This document shows, one piece after another, positions 38,139 to 49,473 of a DNA stretch of 64,000 bases. The translations under genes were made by a program, and so were the position numbers. The stretch spans positions 1-64,000 of the forward strand of contig NZ_QQVY01000009.1 of assembly GCF_003590715.1 (NCBI RefSeq), written 5' to 3'. The stretch is from Paracoccus sp. JM45. GTDB taxonomy: Bacteria; Pseudomonadota; Alphaproteobacteria; Rhodobacterales; Rhodobacteraceae. Position 1 is the first letter of the stretch. Each line of letters starts with the position of its first letter. The notes beneath the pieces were generated by a model. The model was not told the DNA's origin and made no database searches. It saw nothing but the letters and a program-made list of their open reading frames with translations.

Positions 38139-39395
38139 TTGGCAAAGCCGGGCGGCGATATGGCGCGTAATGGCGCATTACGATTGATCCAAGGGGTGCG
38201 TGACGGGCTGTCACTCTCCGACCAATCCGGCGTTCTGCGCAAGATGCCGGTGGCCGAACAGGCACGCGCGGCACGCTTGGCGGCAGAAACCCTGCGCCAT
38301 CAAGGGCGCGCCGATCAGGTGATCGAGACATTCGTGAACCGCAAACCCGCACCACAGGTGGCAGATGTGCTGCGTCTGGCCGTGGTCGAGATGCTGGAAC
38401 TGGGCGCCCCTGCCCATGGCGTCGTGGGTGCGGCGGTCGATCTAACGCGCACCCTTGGCCAGCGTGGTCAGGCAGCGGCAGGCATGGTGAATGCGGTGCT
38501 GCGCAAGGCGTCCGCCTATGAAGGCTGGGCCGATTTGCGGCCCCAACAGCTGCCGGAATGGCTGCGCGATCCGTTGCTGGATGCCTATGACGAAGGCACA
38601 ATGTCCGCGATGGAGGCAGCGCATCAACAGGGCGCGCCCATCGACCTGACGCTGAAATCCGGATCAACCACGATCGAGGGCGCAGAACTGCTTCCGACCG
38701 GATCGTTGCGGTTGCATGGACATGTCCATGTCTCGGCCCTGCCCGGGTTTACCGAAGGCGACTGGTGGGTGCAGGACGCGGCAGCGGCGCTGCCCGCGCG
38801 TTTGCTGAACGCCGAAGCCGGTGAACGCGTTGCCGATCTATGTGCCGCCCCCGGTGGCAAGACGATGCAGCTGGCCGCGACCGGTGCGGATGTCATCGCC
38901 GTCGATATCAATGAACAACGCCTGAAGCGCGTGACCGAAAACCTGACGCGTTGCGGACTAAGCGCAAAGCTGGTCACCGCCGACGCGCTGGAATGGCACC
39001 CCGATGCGCCCTTGGATGCGATCCTGCTGGATGCGCCCTGTTCGGCCACCGGCACTATCCGCCGCCACCCCGACCTGCCCTTTATACGCGACGGCTATGG
39101 CATCGGCGATCTGATCGAATTGCAGGAAAAGCTGCTGGATCACGCGCTGTCGCTGCTGCGTCCGGGCGGGCGGCTGGTCTATGCCACCTGTTCGCTGATA
39201 CCGGACGAAGGTGAAGTGCAGGTGGACGAGGCTTTGGCACGCCACCCCGGCCTGACGGTCGAACGCCCCGTGCTGGACGGTATCGACCCCGCATGGATCA
39301 CTGAAGAAGGCGGCTTGCGCCTTCGGCCCGATTACTGGGCAGATAACGGTGGTATGGACGGCTTCTATATGGCTGTCCTTAGAAAGCCCGCCTGA
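38139..39395 (+). CDS. rsmB: RsmB-type 16S rRNA (cytosine-5) methyltransferase
   Basis: A protein of about 418 residues with an N-terminal NusB-like helical domain (ALRLIQGVRDG onward) and a Rossmann methyltransferase domain: SAM motif VADLCAAPGGKTMQLAA, catalytic cysteines in DAPCSATGTIRRHPD and VYATCSLIPDEGE. RsmB methylates C967 of 16S rRNA. Start choice: TTG at 38139 has AAGGA seven bases upstream and begins MAKPGGD; a GTG at 38124 and an ATG at 38160 are also in frame. It is divergent from the SDH assembly factor and upstream of purH. Confidence 0.9.
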   Translation: MAKPGGDMARNGALRLIQGVRDGLSLSDQSGVLRKMPVAEQARAARLAAETLRHQGRADQVIETFVNRKPAPQVADVLRLAVVEMLELGAPAHGVVGAAVDLTRTLGQRGQAAAGMVNAVLRKASAYEGWADLRPQQLPEWLRDPLLDAYDEGTMSAMEAAHQQGAPIDLTLKSGSTTIEGAELLPTGSLRLHGHVHVSALPGFTEGDWWVQDAAAALPARLLNAEAGERVADLCAAPGGKTMQLAATGADVIAVDINEQRLKRVTENLTRCGLSAKLVTADALEWHPDAPLDAILLDAPCSATGTIRRHPDLPFIRDGYGIGDLIELQEKLLDHALSLLRPGGRLVYATCSLIPDEGEVQVDEALARHPGLTVERPVLDGIDPAWITEEGGLRLRPDYWADNGGMDGFYMAVLRKPA

Positions 39396-39402
39396 TTTCG
39401 AT

Positions 39403-39430
39403 CCCTGCTGGACCTTCGGGTCCCGCAGGG
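39403..39430 (+). promoter_or_regulatory. UUCG-capped hairpin in the purH leader
   Basis: CCCTGC (39403-39408) pairs with GCAGGG (39425-39430), and GGACC with GGTCC, around a TTCG tetraloop, with one T-C mismatch: an 11-pair stem in the 69-base gap between rsmB and purH. There is no T-run after it, so it may shield the 3' end of the rsmB message or affect purH expression. Confidence 0.55.
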
Positions 39431-39464
39431 GTAACTGACGCCTGACCAGACACACGAGGCCCAT

Positions 39465-41053
<1,589 letters not shown>

Positions 41054-41054
<1 letters not shown>

Positions 41055-41746
41055 TGGGCGGCCCTTCCAAGACAGGCGGGGCGAAAACGGCGCGCGGCAA
41101 GGGGAAACCCGCGCCGCGCAAACCCGCGCCCGTTATACGAACCGATATGCGGCTGGTCACATGGGTGGCCGCAGCAGTCTTTGGCGTCGATCAGGCGTTG
41201 AAATATCTGGTCGTCCACATCCTGCAACTCGATCTGAAGCGGTCCATTGATGTCCTGCCGCCATGGTTGAACCTGCGGATGGCATGGAATCAGGGTGTAA
41301 ATTTTGGCCTGATGTCATCAGAACAGCATCTGATGCGCTGGATTCTGGTCGTCATCGCCATTGCCATCTGTCTGTGGGTCTGGATCTGGGTCTGGCGCAA
41401 CGGCTTTGGCCGGATCGCCAAAATCTCGGCGGGGATGCTGATTGGCGGCGCGTTGGGAAATGTCGTGGACCGCGTGTTTTATGGTGCAGTGGCGGATTTC
41501 CTGAATATGTCGGTGCCGGGCTGGCAAAATCCATACAGCTTCAATGTGGCGGATATCGCTATTTTCGCAGGGGCCTTCGGGCTGGTGCTGATGCCCCAGA
41601 AAAAGCCAGAAGCCGCACCGGTTAAAGTCGCAAGGAAAACGACCAAGGCGCAGGCGAATACAGCACAGGGCTTGCGCAAGCAGGGTGATGTGGTCCACGA
41701 CCACCCCAATGACGCGACGCGTGACGACGACGGAAAATCGGGCTAG
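41054..41746 (+). CDS. lspA: Lipoprotein signal peptidase (signal peptidase II)
   Basis: LspA removes lipoprotein signal peptides. Four membrane helices are visible; the catalytic aspartates lie in GGALGNVVDRVFYGAVADFL and NVADIAIF, and NLRMAWNQGVNFG is the other family block. The 230-residue form has a basic, Ala/Pro/Lys-rich cytoplasmic N-terminal extension (about 30 residues) and a polar C-terminal tail; an internal ATG at residue 32 (MRLVTWV) would give the classical length, so the true start is uncertain although the first ATG is coupled to purH. Several lipoprotein genes in this window would be its substrates. Confidence 0.92.
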
Positions 41747-41774
41747 AACGTCGCAAAGGACGAAGGGGCAGGAC

Positions 41775-42296
41775 ATGCGGACTATTGCGCTGATGATCGG
41801 AATGACGGCTTTGATGGCCCTTGGGGCGTGTTCGGGGGGAAAACCGCTGAACAACCTGAAGGCGGGTCAGGCCGGACCGGATGAATTTGCCATTATGCCG
41901 ACACGAAGCCTGTCGATGCCGCCCGATCTGGCGGTCTTGCCTGCGCCGACGCCGGGCGGTGCGAATATTACCGATCCCAACCCACAGGGCGATGCCGTGG
42001 CAGCCCTTGGCGGCAACCCCGACCGACTGGTCGATCAGGGCATCGGTGCCGCCGATCAGGCCTTGGTGGCGCAGGTCTCGCGTCAGGGAAATGACCCACA
42101 AATCCGCCAGACCCTTGCCACCGAGGATGCACAATGGCGCGCCAGAAACGGTCGCCGCGCGTTGGAAACCCTGTTCGGCAGCTCGGTCTATCAGCGGGCC
42201 TATTCGGCCATGGCGCTGGACAGCCGCGCCGAACAGCTGCGCTGGCAAAAGGCAGGTGCTGTGACATCGACCGCTCCGGCCCCGCTGGAGGAGTAA
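41775..42296 (+). CDS. DUF3035 lipoprotein
   Basis: A 173-residue protein with a lipoprotein signal (ALMIGMTALMALGAC, Cys about residue 19) and the DUF3035 core GPDEFAIMPTRSLSMPPDLAVLPAPTPGGANITDP. This family sits next to lspA and M16 peptidase genes in many Rhodobacteraceae; its role, probably at the outer membrane, is not known. The ATG at 41775 follows GAAGGGGCAGGAC. The P450 gene begins 5 bases after its stop. Confidence 0.85.
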   Translation: MRTIALMIGMTALMALGACSGGKPLNNLKAGQAGPDEFAIMPTRSLSMPPDLAVLPAPTPGGANITDPNPQGDAVAALGGNPDRLVDQGIGAADQALVAQVSRQGNDPQIRQTLATEDAQWRARNGRRALETLFGSSVYQRAYSAMALDSRAEQLRWQKAGAVTSTAPAPLEE

Positions 42297-42300
42297 TCCT

Positions 42301-43518
42301 TTGACCAAGCTGTTCGATCCGGCGACGCCGGATTTCGGGGCAAACCCCTGGCCTGCCTATGCGGCATTGCGTGATCGTCCCGGCCTGCCCTATTGGGATG
42401 AATTCGACGGCCATCTGGCCAGCCGCATGCAGGACCTGCGCGAGATTACGCTGGATCGCCGCATGGTGCGCGGGGCCGCCGCCTTTGCCGATGCCGACGA
42501 ATTGCGCCGCATTCAGGTGGCCGCGAATTTCCATGATATGCCCTTCCACGAACGGCTAGTGCAGACATCCATGCTGGAAATCGACGGACCGGCGCATGAC
42601 AAGCTGCGCCGTGCCGTCTTTCCGTTTTTTACTAAATCGCGTCTGGAAAGCCTGCGCGGGTTTGCAACCGGATGGGTCGATCAGTCGCTGGACCGACTGA
42701 TCCCGCAGGGGCGCATCGATTTTATTGCCGATCTGGCGGCACATCTGCCCGGGCAGGTCATCGGCCATCTGATCGGCACCGCCCCCGAACTGGCCCCGCA
42801 GATGACCATCTGGTCCGAAGATGTGGTCAGCTATTTCGACATGGACCGCACAGCGACAAAAAAAGCGCGGGCCGAGGAATCGACCCGTCTGTTCGCAGAA
42901 CTGCTGGAAGATTTGCACGCTGCCCGCCGCATTGCCCCGCGCGACGATCTGATGTCGGCGATGATCGAGGCTGAAACAGCCGGTCTGATGACGCATGACG
43001 AATTGATCGCGACGATCATGCAGATCCTTCATGCCGGTCACGGGTCGACCATCGACGTCATGGGTAGCGGGCTGCATGCGCTACTGACCCATCCCGACCA
43101 GCTGGCGCTGCTGCGCGACGATCACGCGCTGATGCCATTGGCGGTACAAGAGATGTTCCGCTTTGCGGCCCCCTTGCCTTTCTTCCACCGCTTTGCATCC
43201 GAGGATATGACCATCTGCGGGCAGGACTGGCCCAAAGGGACGAAATTCGGGCTGCTCTACGCCAGTGCGAATCGCGATCCGGCTGCATTTGCCGATCCGG
43301 ACCGGTTAGATATTGCCCGGCGCCCGAATGTGCATCTGGCCTTTGGTGCAGGGCCGCATGTCTGTCTGGGGAACAATCTGGCCCGTCTGAACATGGAGAT
43401 CCTGTTCAAGGCCTTGCTGGATCGCGCACCCGATATGGCGCTGGACGGTCAGGCACGATGGAAAACCGGTTTGCAGGCCCACGGCCCGACATATCTGCCC
43501 TTGGCGCTGACCGCATAG
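42301..43518 (+). CDS. Cytochrome P450
   Basis: A 405-residue soluble P450. The heme-ligand loop is FGAGPHVCLGNNLARLNME with Cys355; the K-helix ExxR is in VQEMFRFAAP; the I-helix segment MQILHAGHGSTIDV carries Ser-Thr where many members have a Thr for oxygen activation. It starts with TTG, supported by GGAGGAG eight bases upstream, and lies 5 bases after the DUF3035 gene, so it is in the lspA operon by position. No ferredoxin or reductase gene is near. Substrate unknown. Its presence between DUF3035 and the M16 pair looks like an insertion into a conserved block. Confidence 0.9.
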   Translation: MTKLFDPATPDFGANPWPAYAALRDRPGLPYWDEFDGHLASRMQDLREITLDRRMVRGAAAFADADELRRIQVAANFHDMPFHERLVQTSMLEIDGPAHDKLRRAVFPFFTKSRLESLRGFATGWVDQSLDRLIPQGRIDFIADLAAHLPGQVIGHLIGTAPELAPQMTIWSEDVVSYFDMDRTATKKARAEESTRLFAELLEDLHAARRIAPRDDLMSAMIEAETAGLMTHDELIATIMQILHAGHGSTIDVMGSGLHALLTHPDQLALLRDDHALMPLAVQEMFRFAAPLPFFHRFASEDMTICGQDWPKGTKFGLLYASANRDPAAFADPDRLDIARRPNVHLAFGAGPHVCLGNNLARLNMEILFKALLDRAPDMALDGQARWKTGLQAHGPTYLPLALTA

Positions 43519-43530
43519 GACACGACCCCA

Positions 43531-43549
43531 GCCCCCCATCGAAGGGGGC
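43531..43549 (+). other. G/C-rich hairpin after the P450 gene
   Basis: GCCCCC (43531-43536) pairs with GGGGGC (43544-43549) around CATCGAA, shortly after the P450 stop and without a T-run. It may end the upstream operon before the M16 pair. Confidence 0.55.
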
Positions 43550-43673
43550 CGTGGTCGGGGGCATCCGCCCCGCGCGCGCCAGATGCCATCCCTGCACAAT
43601 CCCGCGAGGGTATCTTGTACCCATGCTGTCAGCGGTCCAAGTTTCCGCCCAGCAAGAGGAGGTTGCATAACCG

Positions 43674-45080
43674 ATGCGTCGCCCCACCATTCGTCCTGCC
43701 CTGATGCTGTCTTCGGCACTTGTGCTTGGAACCACTTTTTCGGCCATGGCCGAAATGCCCGAAGACGTCACCCATTTCACCCTGCCAAACGGTCTGGAAG
43801 CTGTCGTCATTCAGGATGACCGCGCCCCTGTCGTTGTTCAGATGGTCTGGTACAAGATCGGGGCCGCAGATGAGGTCCCCGGCAAATCCGGCATTGCCCA
43901 TTATCTTGAACATCTGATGTTCAAGGGCACAGACAAGCTGGAGGCAGGTGAACTGTCGAAAACGGTCACCGCCAATGGCGGCAGTGACAATGCCTTTACC
44001 AGCTGGGATTACACCGCCTATTTCCAGCGCATTGCCAGTGACCGGCTGCCCCTTGTCATGGGGATGGAGGCCGACCGGATGGGCAATCTGAACATCTCGG
44101 ATGACGATTGGAAGGCGGAACGTCAGGTGGTTCTGTCCGAACGCGCGCAACGGATCGACAGCGATCCCGCCGCCCTGTTCAACGAGGAAATGAACGCCAT
44201 TGTTTATGACAACCATCCTTATGGTCGTCCGATCATCGGCTGGAAGAACGAAATCACTGACCTGACGCGTGAAGATGCCATCGACTGGTATGACACGCAT
44301 TATTCCCCGAACGAGGCGATTCTGGTCATCGCGGGCGATGTGACCCCCGAAGAAGCCCGCCGTCTGGCCGAAGAAAACTATGGCCCGATCCCTGCCAAGG
44401 GCAAGGCCGAGCCGCGTGTCCGTCCGCAGGAACAGGTCAAACTGACCGACCGCCGGATCAATATGTCCGACCCGCGCGTCGCACAGCCACGCATGACGCG
44501 CAGTATGTTGGCCCCCGAACGCAATGCCGGTGATCAGGAAAAGGCCGCCGCGTTGACGGTGCTGGCCGATCTGCTGGGCGGATCGACGCAAACCTCGGTT
44601 CTGGGGCGTGAGCTGGTGTTGAGTGGTAAGGCGCTTTGGGTGTCTGCGTCTTATGAAGGGCTGTCGTTTGACCCGACAGAATTTACGCTGCAACTGATTC
44701 CGCCACAGGGCACCGAACCCGCCAAGGCGGAAGCGGCGCTGGACGCGGCATTGGACAAGTTCCTGACCGATGGTGTGGATGCAGCTGATCTGGAACGGGT
44801 CAAGACCCGCATTCAGGCGGCACAGGTCTATGCCAAGGACAGTGCCCATGCCCGCGCATATGATTACGGGCAAGGTCTGGCCACCGGCCTTACGGTCGAG
44901 GATGTGAACGACTGGTCCGATATCCTGTCGGCGGTCACCGCAGATGACGTCATGGCCGCCGCGCGTGATGTTTTGACCGAAGGTGGCGCTGTGACCGGCT
45001 GGCTGACCCCCGAACCCGCAGCCGAACCTGCCGCCAAGGCGGCACCGCCGAAACCCGCAAACGCCGAGGTGCAAGGATGA
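43674..45080 (+). CDS. M16 family zinc peptidase, catalytic
   Basis: A 468-residue processing-peptidase-like protein with a signal peptide (about residues 1-26) and the inverted zinc motif HYLEH (residues 76-80, in GIAHYLEHLMFKGT), so it is the active partner of the pair. The remaining sequence has the second M16 domain with LGRELVLSGKALWVSAS. It should act in the periplasm. The start follows AAGAGGAGG at a spacing of 11. The stop overlaps the next gene's start by 4 bases, so the two probably form a heterodimer. Confidence 0.93.
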   Translation: MRRPTIRPALMLSSALVLGTTFSAMAEMPEDVTHFTLPNGLEAVVIQDDRAPVVVQMVWYKIGAADEVPGKSGIAHYLEHLMFKGTDKLEAGELSKTVTANGGSDNAFTSWDYTAYFQRIASDRLPLVMGMEADRMGNLNISDDDWKAERQVVLSERAQRIDSDPAALFNEEMNAIVYDNHPYGRPIIGWKNEITDLTREDAIDWYDTHYSPNEAILVIAGDVTPEEARRLAEENYGPIPAKGKAEPRVRPQEQVKLTDRRINMSDPRVAQPRMTRSMLAPERNAGDQEKAAALTVLADLLGGSTQTSVLGRELVLSGKALWVSASYEGLSFDPTEFTLQLIPPQGTEPAKAEAALDAALDKFLTDGVDAADLERVKTRIQAAQVYAKDSAHARAYDYGQGLATGLTVEDVNDWSDILSAVTADDVMAAARDVLTEGGAVTGWLTPEPAAEPAAKAAPPKPANAEVQG

Positions 45081-46387
45081 TCCGTGCCGCAATCGCAACG
45101 ATCCTGACCCTGCTGGCCCTGCCCGCCCATGCGATCGAGATTCAGGACGTCACCTCTCCGGGGGGTATCAAGGCATGGCTGGTGCAGGATGACAGCATCC
45201 CGTTTGTCGCGCTGGATATCCAGTTCAAGGGCGGCGCCAGCATGGATGCCGAAGGCAAGCGTGGTGCCACGAACCTGATGACCGCGCTGCTGGAAGAAGG
45301 TGCCGGAAAACGCGACAGCACCCAGTTCGCCCAAGCGGTCGAGGATCTGGGCGCGCGCTTGTCCTTCGACACCGATGATGACACCCTCAGCATTAGTTTT
45401 CGCGCCCTGTCGGAAAATCGCGATCAGGCAGGTGACCTGTTGGCGATGGCGCTAACCCAACCGCGTTTCGACGAAACCGCCGTGCAGCGGGTCCGCTCAC
45501 AGGTTCAGGCCGTGATCCGGTCCGAAGCGACAGACCCCAACAGCATCGCTGCCAAAGAACTGGCCAAGCAGGCATGGGGCAATCACCCCTATGCCACGTC
45601 GCTGAACGGCACCGAAGACAGCGTCGCGCAATTGACGCGGCAGGATCTGGTCGCCGCCAAGAACCGCGTTCTGGCGCGGGATCGGGTGGTAGTCGGTGCA
45701 TCGGGTGATATTTCAGCCCAAGAACTGGGCCCGCTGCTGGACCGTATTTTAGGAGGGTTGCCTGCACAGGCGACCGCACCACTGCCTGAAAAGGCCGAAT
45801 TGCAGGTCGCCGGCGGCACCACGGTCATCGACTGGGACAGCCCGCAGACCATCGTGTCCTTTGCCGGTCCGGGCATCGGTATCGAGGACCCCGATTACTT
45901 CGCGGCCTTTGTGGCGAACCACATCCTTGGGGGCGGCGGCTTTAGCTCTCGCCTGATGACCGAAGTGCGTGAAAAGCGCGGGTTGACCTATGGTGTCGGA
46001 ACGGTTCTGGCGACGGGCATCTTTGGCCAGTCTTGGCAGGGCGGCATGGCCGGTGCCAATGAAACCACCGGGCAGGCCGTCGATCTGATCAAGCAGGAAT
46101 GGGCCGGCATGGCCGATGGCGTCACCGATAAGGAACTGAACGACGCCAAGACCTATCTGACCGGTGAATATCCGCTGCGTTTTGATGGCAATGGCCGGAT
46201 TGCCGCCATCATGGCAGGAATGCAGCTAATCGGATTTCCCATCGACTATATCAACACCCGCAACGAAAAGGTCGAGGCTGTGACCGCCGAAGACGTGGCC
46301 CGCGTATCCAAACGTCTGCTGGACCCCGAACAGCTGCGCTTTGTGCTGGTCGGTCGCCCCGAAGGCATCGAAACCAGCCAAGAATAA
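45077..46387 (+). CDS. M16 family peptidase-like, non-catalytic partner
   Basis: A 436-residue M16 protein with a signal peptide (LTLLALPAHA, cut near residue 18) in which the HxxEH motif is replaced by GATNLMTALLEEGAGK, so it cannot bind zinc as usual. It retains the arginine-tyrosine substrate region (LMTEVREKRGLTYGVG) that helps the catalytic partner. This is the classical alpha/beta arrangement of processing peptidases; substrates in bacteria are not settled. Confidence 0.93.
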   Translation: MIRAAIATILTLLALPAHAIEIQDVTSPGGIKAWLVQDDSIPFVALDIQFKGGASMDAEGKRGATNLMTALLEEGAGKRDSTQFAQAVEDLGARLSFDTDDDTLSISFRALSENRDQAGDLLAMALTQPRFDETAVQRVRSQVQAVIRSEATDPNSIAAKELAKQAWGNHPYATSLNGTEDSVAQLTRQDLVAAKNRVLARDRVVVGASGDISAQELGPLLDRILGGLPAQATAPLPEKAELQVAGGTTVIDWDSPQTIVSFAGPGIGIEDPDYFAAFVANHILGGGGFSSRLMTEVREKRGLTYGVGTVLATGIFGQSWQGGMAGANETTGQAVDLIKQEWAGMADGVTDKELNDAKTYLTGEYPLRFDGNGRIAAIMAGMQLIGFPIDYINTRNEKVEAVTAEDVARVSKRLLDPEQLRFVLVGRPEGIETSQE

Positions 46388-46459
46388 CCGTTGCCGCGCC
46401 TGTCACGGGCGCGGCAACGCCTCTGGCGGTGTCAGGGGCCGGATGTTAGTTTCGGGTCC

Positions 46460-48286
46460 ATGACCAACCAAGCCCCCCAATTCCGCCCTGTCATCCGTCA
46501 ACTGGACGAAACCACCGCCAACCGCATCGCGGCGGGTGAAGTCGTGGAACGTCCGGCATCTGCGGTGAAAGAACTGGTGGAAAATGCGCTGGACGCAGGG
46601 GCGACACGCATCAGCATCGACATCGAGGATGGCGGCAAGCGTCTGATCCGCGTGACCGACAATGGTTGGGGAATGACGCCCGATGAATTGCCGCTGGCCC
46701 TGTCGCGCCACGCCACCAGCAAGATCGACGGCAGCGATCTTCTGGCCATCAACAGCTTTGGCTTTAGGGGCGAGGCGCTGCCTTCGCTGGGGGCCGTTGG
46801 TCGGCTGACCATCACATCACGCACCGACACATCGGAAGGCGCGGTGATCGCCGTCACCGGCGGCAAGGTCACGCCCCCCCGCCCTGCCGCCGCCAACCAA
46901 GGCACGGTTGTCGAATTGCGCGACCTGTTCTTTGCCACCCCTGCCCGTCTGAAGTTCCTGCGGACAGATCGTGCCGAGGCGCAGGCCGTCGCCGATGTCA
47001 TCCGCCGGCTGGCCATGGCCGAACCCTTTGTCGCCTTCCATCTGACCGCCGATGGCCGCGACATCTTTCGCGCCGATGCCGAACAGGGCGAATTGTTCGG
47101 TGCATTCCAGACCCGCCTGACACGGGTAATGGGTGTGGATTTTATTGACAATACTTTGCCGATTGATGCCAAACGCGACGGGATCACCCTGACCGGCTTT
47201 GCCGCGCTGCCAACGTTTTCGCGGGGCGCATCGGTGGCACAGCATCTGTATGTGAACGGCCGTCCGGTGCGCGACAAGCTGCTGACGGGGGCGTTGCGGG
47301 CGGGCTATATGGATGTGCTGGCACCTGGGCGCTATCCGGCGGCGGTGCTCTACCTGACCTGCGATCCGCAGCTGGTCGATGTGAACGTCCACCCCGCCAA
47401 GGCCGAGGTGCGTTTTCGTGACCCCCAAGCGGCGCGCGGCCTGATCGTCAGCGCTTTGCGTCATGCCATGGCCCATGCGGGGCATCTGGCATCATCAACC
47501 GTGGGCGATGCGACATTGCAGGCCTTTCGCCCCGAACCCGCGCGCCCGTCCACACCCCAATATACGCAGACATGGCGTCCAGGCACGCCATCACAATCCA
47601 GCATCCGCGCCGCGTTGGACCTGCAATCGCCCGTACTGGACAGCGGCTTTTCCGAAAGCCCCTCTGCAAGGTTCGAGGTGATCGAGGATGACCCCCCCGT
47701 CAGCGCCCCCTTGGGTGCCGCGCGGGCGCAGATCCATGAAAACTATATCATCGCCCAGACCGAGGACGGATTGATCGTCGTCGACCAGCATGCCGCCCAT
47801 GAACGTCTGGTCTATGAACGGCTGAAGATGCAGGCCGCCACCCGCACCATTCCCGCACAGGCCATGCTGATCCCCGATATCATCGAGCTGCCCGACGCAG
47901 ACGCCGCCCGCATCCTGTCCATCGCGGATGACCTGGCAGAAATGGGTCTGGTAATTGAACCCTTTGGCGGCGGAGCGATTGCGATCCGCGAAACCCCCGC
48001 CATGTTGACCCGCCTGAATACCAAGGCACTGATCAACGATATTCTGGATGATCTGGCCGATCAGGGCACATCCGATCGGCTGCGGGCGCGGCTGGATGCT
48101 GTGTTGTCATCCATGGCGTGCCACGGGTCCATCCGGTCGGGCCGCCGGATGTCCGCCGATGAAATGAACGCCCTGCTGCGCGAAATGGAGCGGACGCCCA
48201 GATCGGGCCAGTGCAACCACGGACGCCCGACATGGGTCAAACTGCGCCTGACCGACATTGAACGCCTGTTCGGTCGCAGCGATTAA
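46460..48286 (+). CDS. mutL: DNA mismatch repair protein MutL
   Basis: A 608-residue MutL. The GHKL ATPase domain shows VKELVENALDAGA, VTDNGWGM and FRGEALPSLGAVG. The C-terminal domain keeps the endonuclease motif DQHAAHERLVYE and the CNHGRPTW segment, so it should nick DNA itself, as expected in species without MutH. The ATG at 46460 gives the standard N-terminus (IRQLDETTANRIAAGEVVERP). The stop shares TTAA with the convergent sugar dehydrogenase gene. Confidence 0.95.
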   Translation: MTNQAPQFRPVIRQLDETTANRIAAGEVVERPASAVKELVENALDAGATRISIDIEDGGKRLIRVTDNGWGMTPDELPLALSRHATSKIDGSDLLAINSFGFRGEALPSLGAVGRLTITSRTDTSEGAVIAVTGGKVTPPRPAAANQGTVVELRDLFFATPARLKFLRTDRAEAQAVADVIRRLAMAEPFVAFHLTADGRDIFRADAEQGELFGAFQTRLTRVMGVDFIDNTLPIDAKRDGITLTGFAALPTFSRGASVAQHLYVNGRPVRDKLLTGALRAGYMDVLAPGRYPAAVLYLTCDPQLVDVNVHPAKAEVRFRDPQAARGLIVSALRHAMAHAGHLASSTVGDATLQAFRPEPARPSTPQYTQTWRPGTPSQSSIRAALDLQSPVLDSGFSESPSARFEVIEDDPPVSAPLGAARAQIHENYIIAQTEDGLIVVDQHAAHERLVYERLKMQAATRTIPAQAMLIPDIIELPDADAARILSIADDLAEMGLVIEPFGGGAIAIRETPAMLTRLNTKALINDILDDLADQGTSDRLRARLDAVLSSMACHGSIRSGRRMSADEMNALLREMERTPRSGQCNHGRPTWVKLRLTDIERLFGRSD

Positions 48287-49473
48287 CTGCCGCGACTGAC
48301 GCGGACCAGCTTGCCGTCATCCTCATCGGTGATCAGCATGACAGCGCCGTCCTGTGCCACCTCGACATCGCGGACACGGCCGATGCCTTGCAGGTGGCGC
48401 GCCTCGTCCGTGACTTTTTCACCGTCGATGTCCAGACGGATCACGGCGCTGGCCTGCAGGCCACCCAGCAGCAGATCACCCTGCCATTCGGGGAACATCG
48501 CACCGTCATAGAACGCCATTCCGCTAAGCGCAGGCGACGGATCCCAATAATAGACCGGCTGGACCGTGCCATCTACCTGCGTCTGGCCCATTTGCGCGCC
48601 GCTGTAATCCGTCCCATAAGTGGCGATCGGCCAGCCGTGGTTTTGTGCGGGCTTGATCAGGTTCAGTTCATCCCCGCCTTTGGGACCGTGTTCGGACATC
48701 CAGATCCGGCCATCCGGCCCGACTGCCGCGCCCTGGATATTACGATGCCCCATGGTCCAGATTTCAGGCAATGCGCCATTGATCCCCGCCCCTGCCGGAC
48801 TGCCATCCGGCGCGTTGATCCGCACCGTTTTGCCAAGAGTCGCAGAGGGGTCTTGGGCGTATTGGCGCGGTTCGGGCAGTGAGCGTTCCCCCACCCCGAT
48901 ATGAAGGTGCCCCTGCCCGTCATGTACGATACGTGCACCAAAATGCTTGGTTGAATTCCATGCGGGATTCTGCTGCCAGATGCGGGTGACCTGCTGCATC
49001 TGCGTGCCATCTGCCGACAGGATGCCAGTGGCGACGGCGGTGGCGTTCTTGCCTTCGTCGCGTGGTTCGGCATAGGTCCACCAGACACGGCGGGTATCGG
49101 CGAAATCATCAGCCACCGAGACATCGTGCAAGCCGCCCTGATCCCGCGCATCGACTGCAGGCAGACCCTGCACCGGTTCACCCAGCGTACCATCCGCTGA
49201 AATGACCCGCATCCGGCCCGGTCGTTCGGTCACCAACCAGTTGCCATCGGGCAAAGCGGCCAGACCCCAAGGATGTTCCAGCCCAGACACCAGCACCGTC
49301 TGGTCCAGCGCAATATCATCAGCCATTACAGGCGCACGTGTCTGCCCTGAAAATGCAGGCGCCTGATCATATGCTGCCCCGTTTGGCGGGGCATCGTTAA
49401 ACCCCTGTCCGGTGGCACAACCGGCCCCCAGAAACGTGACAAAAGCAGTTGCTGCGTGATGTAGTCGAACCAT
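48283..49473 (-). CDS. PQQ-dependent sugar dehydrogenase-like protein
   Basis: A 396-residue exported protein of the soluble aldose dehydrogenase family: a signal with possible lipidation (FVTFLGAGC), then a six-blade propeller with LEHPWGLAALPDGNWLVTERPGRM, RIVHDGQGHLHIGVGERS, GHRNIQGAAVGPDGRIWMSEHGPKGGDELNLI and GRVRDVEVAQDGAVMLITDE. The GHRN and SEHGPKGGDE blocks match the catalytic and PQQ-binding regions. The cofactor supply genes are not in the window. The start at 49473 follows GGGAGAAGAC. Confidence 0.9.
   Translation of the reverse strand: MVRLHHAATAFVTFLGAGCATGQGFNDAPPNGAAYDQAPAFSGQTRAPVMADDIALDQTVLVSGLEHPWGLAALPDGNWLVTERPGRMRVISADGTLGEPVQGLPAVDARDQGGLHDVSVADDFADTRRVWWTYAEPRDEGKNATAVATGILSADGTQMQQVTRIWQQNPAWNSTKHFGARIVHDGQGHLHIGVGERSLPEPRQYAQDPSATLGKTVRINAPDGSPAGAGINGALPEIWTMGHRNIQGAAVGPDGRIWMSEHGPKGGDELNLIKPAQNHGWPIATYGTDYSGAQMGQTQVDGTVQPVYYWDPSPALSGMAFYDGAMFPEWQGDLLLGGLQASAVIRLDIDGEKVTDEARHLQGIGRVRDVEVAQDGAVMLITDEDDGKLVRVSRGS

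Noticed and set aside
43629..45098. Open frame of 489 codons opposite the first M16 peptidase
   Set aside because: Antisense shadow of a gene with signal peptide and zinc motif.
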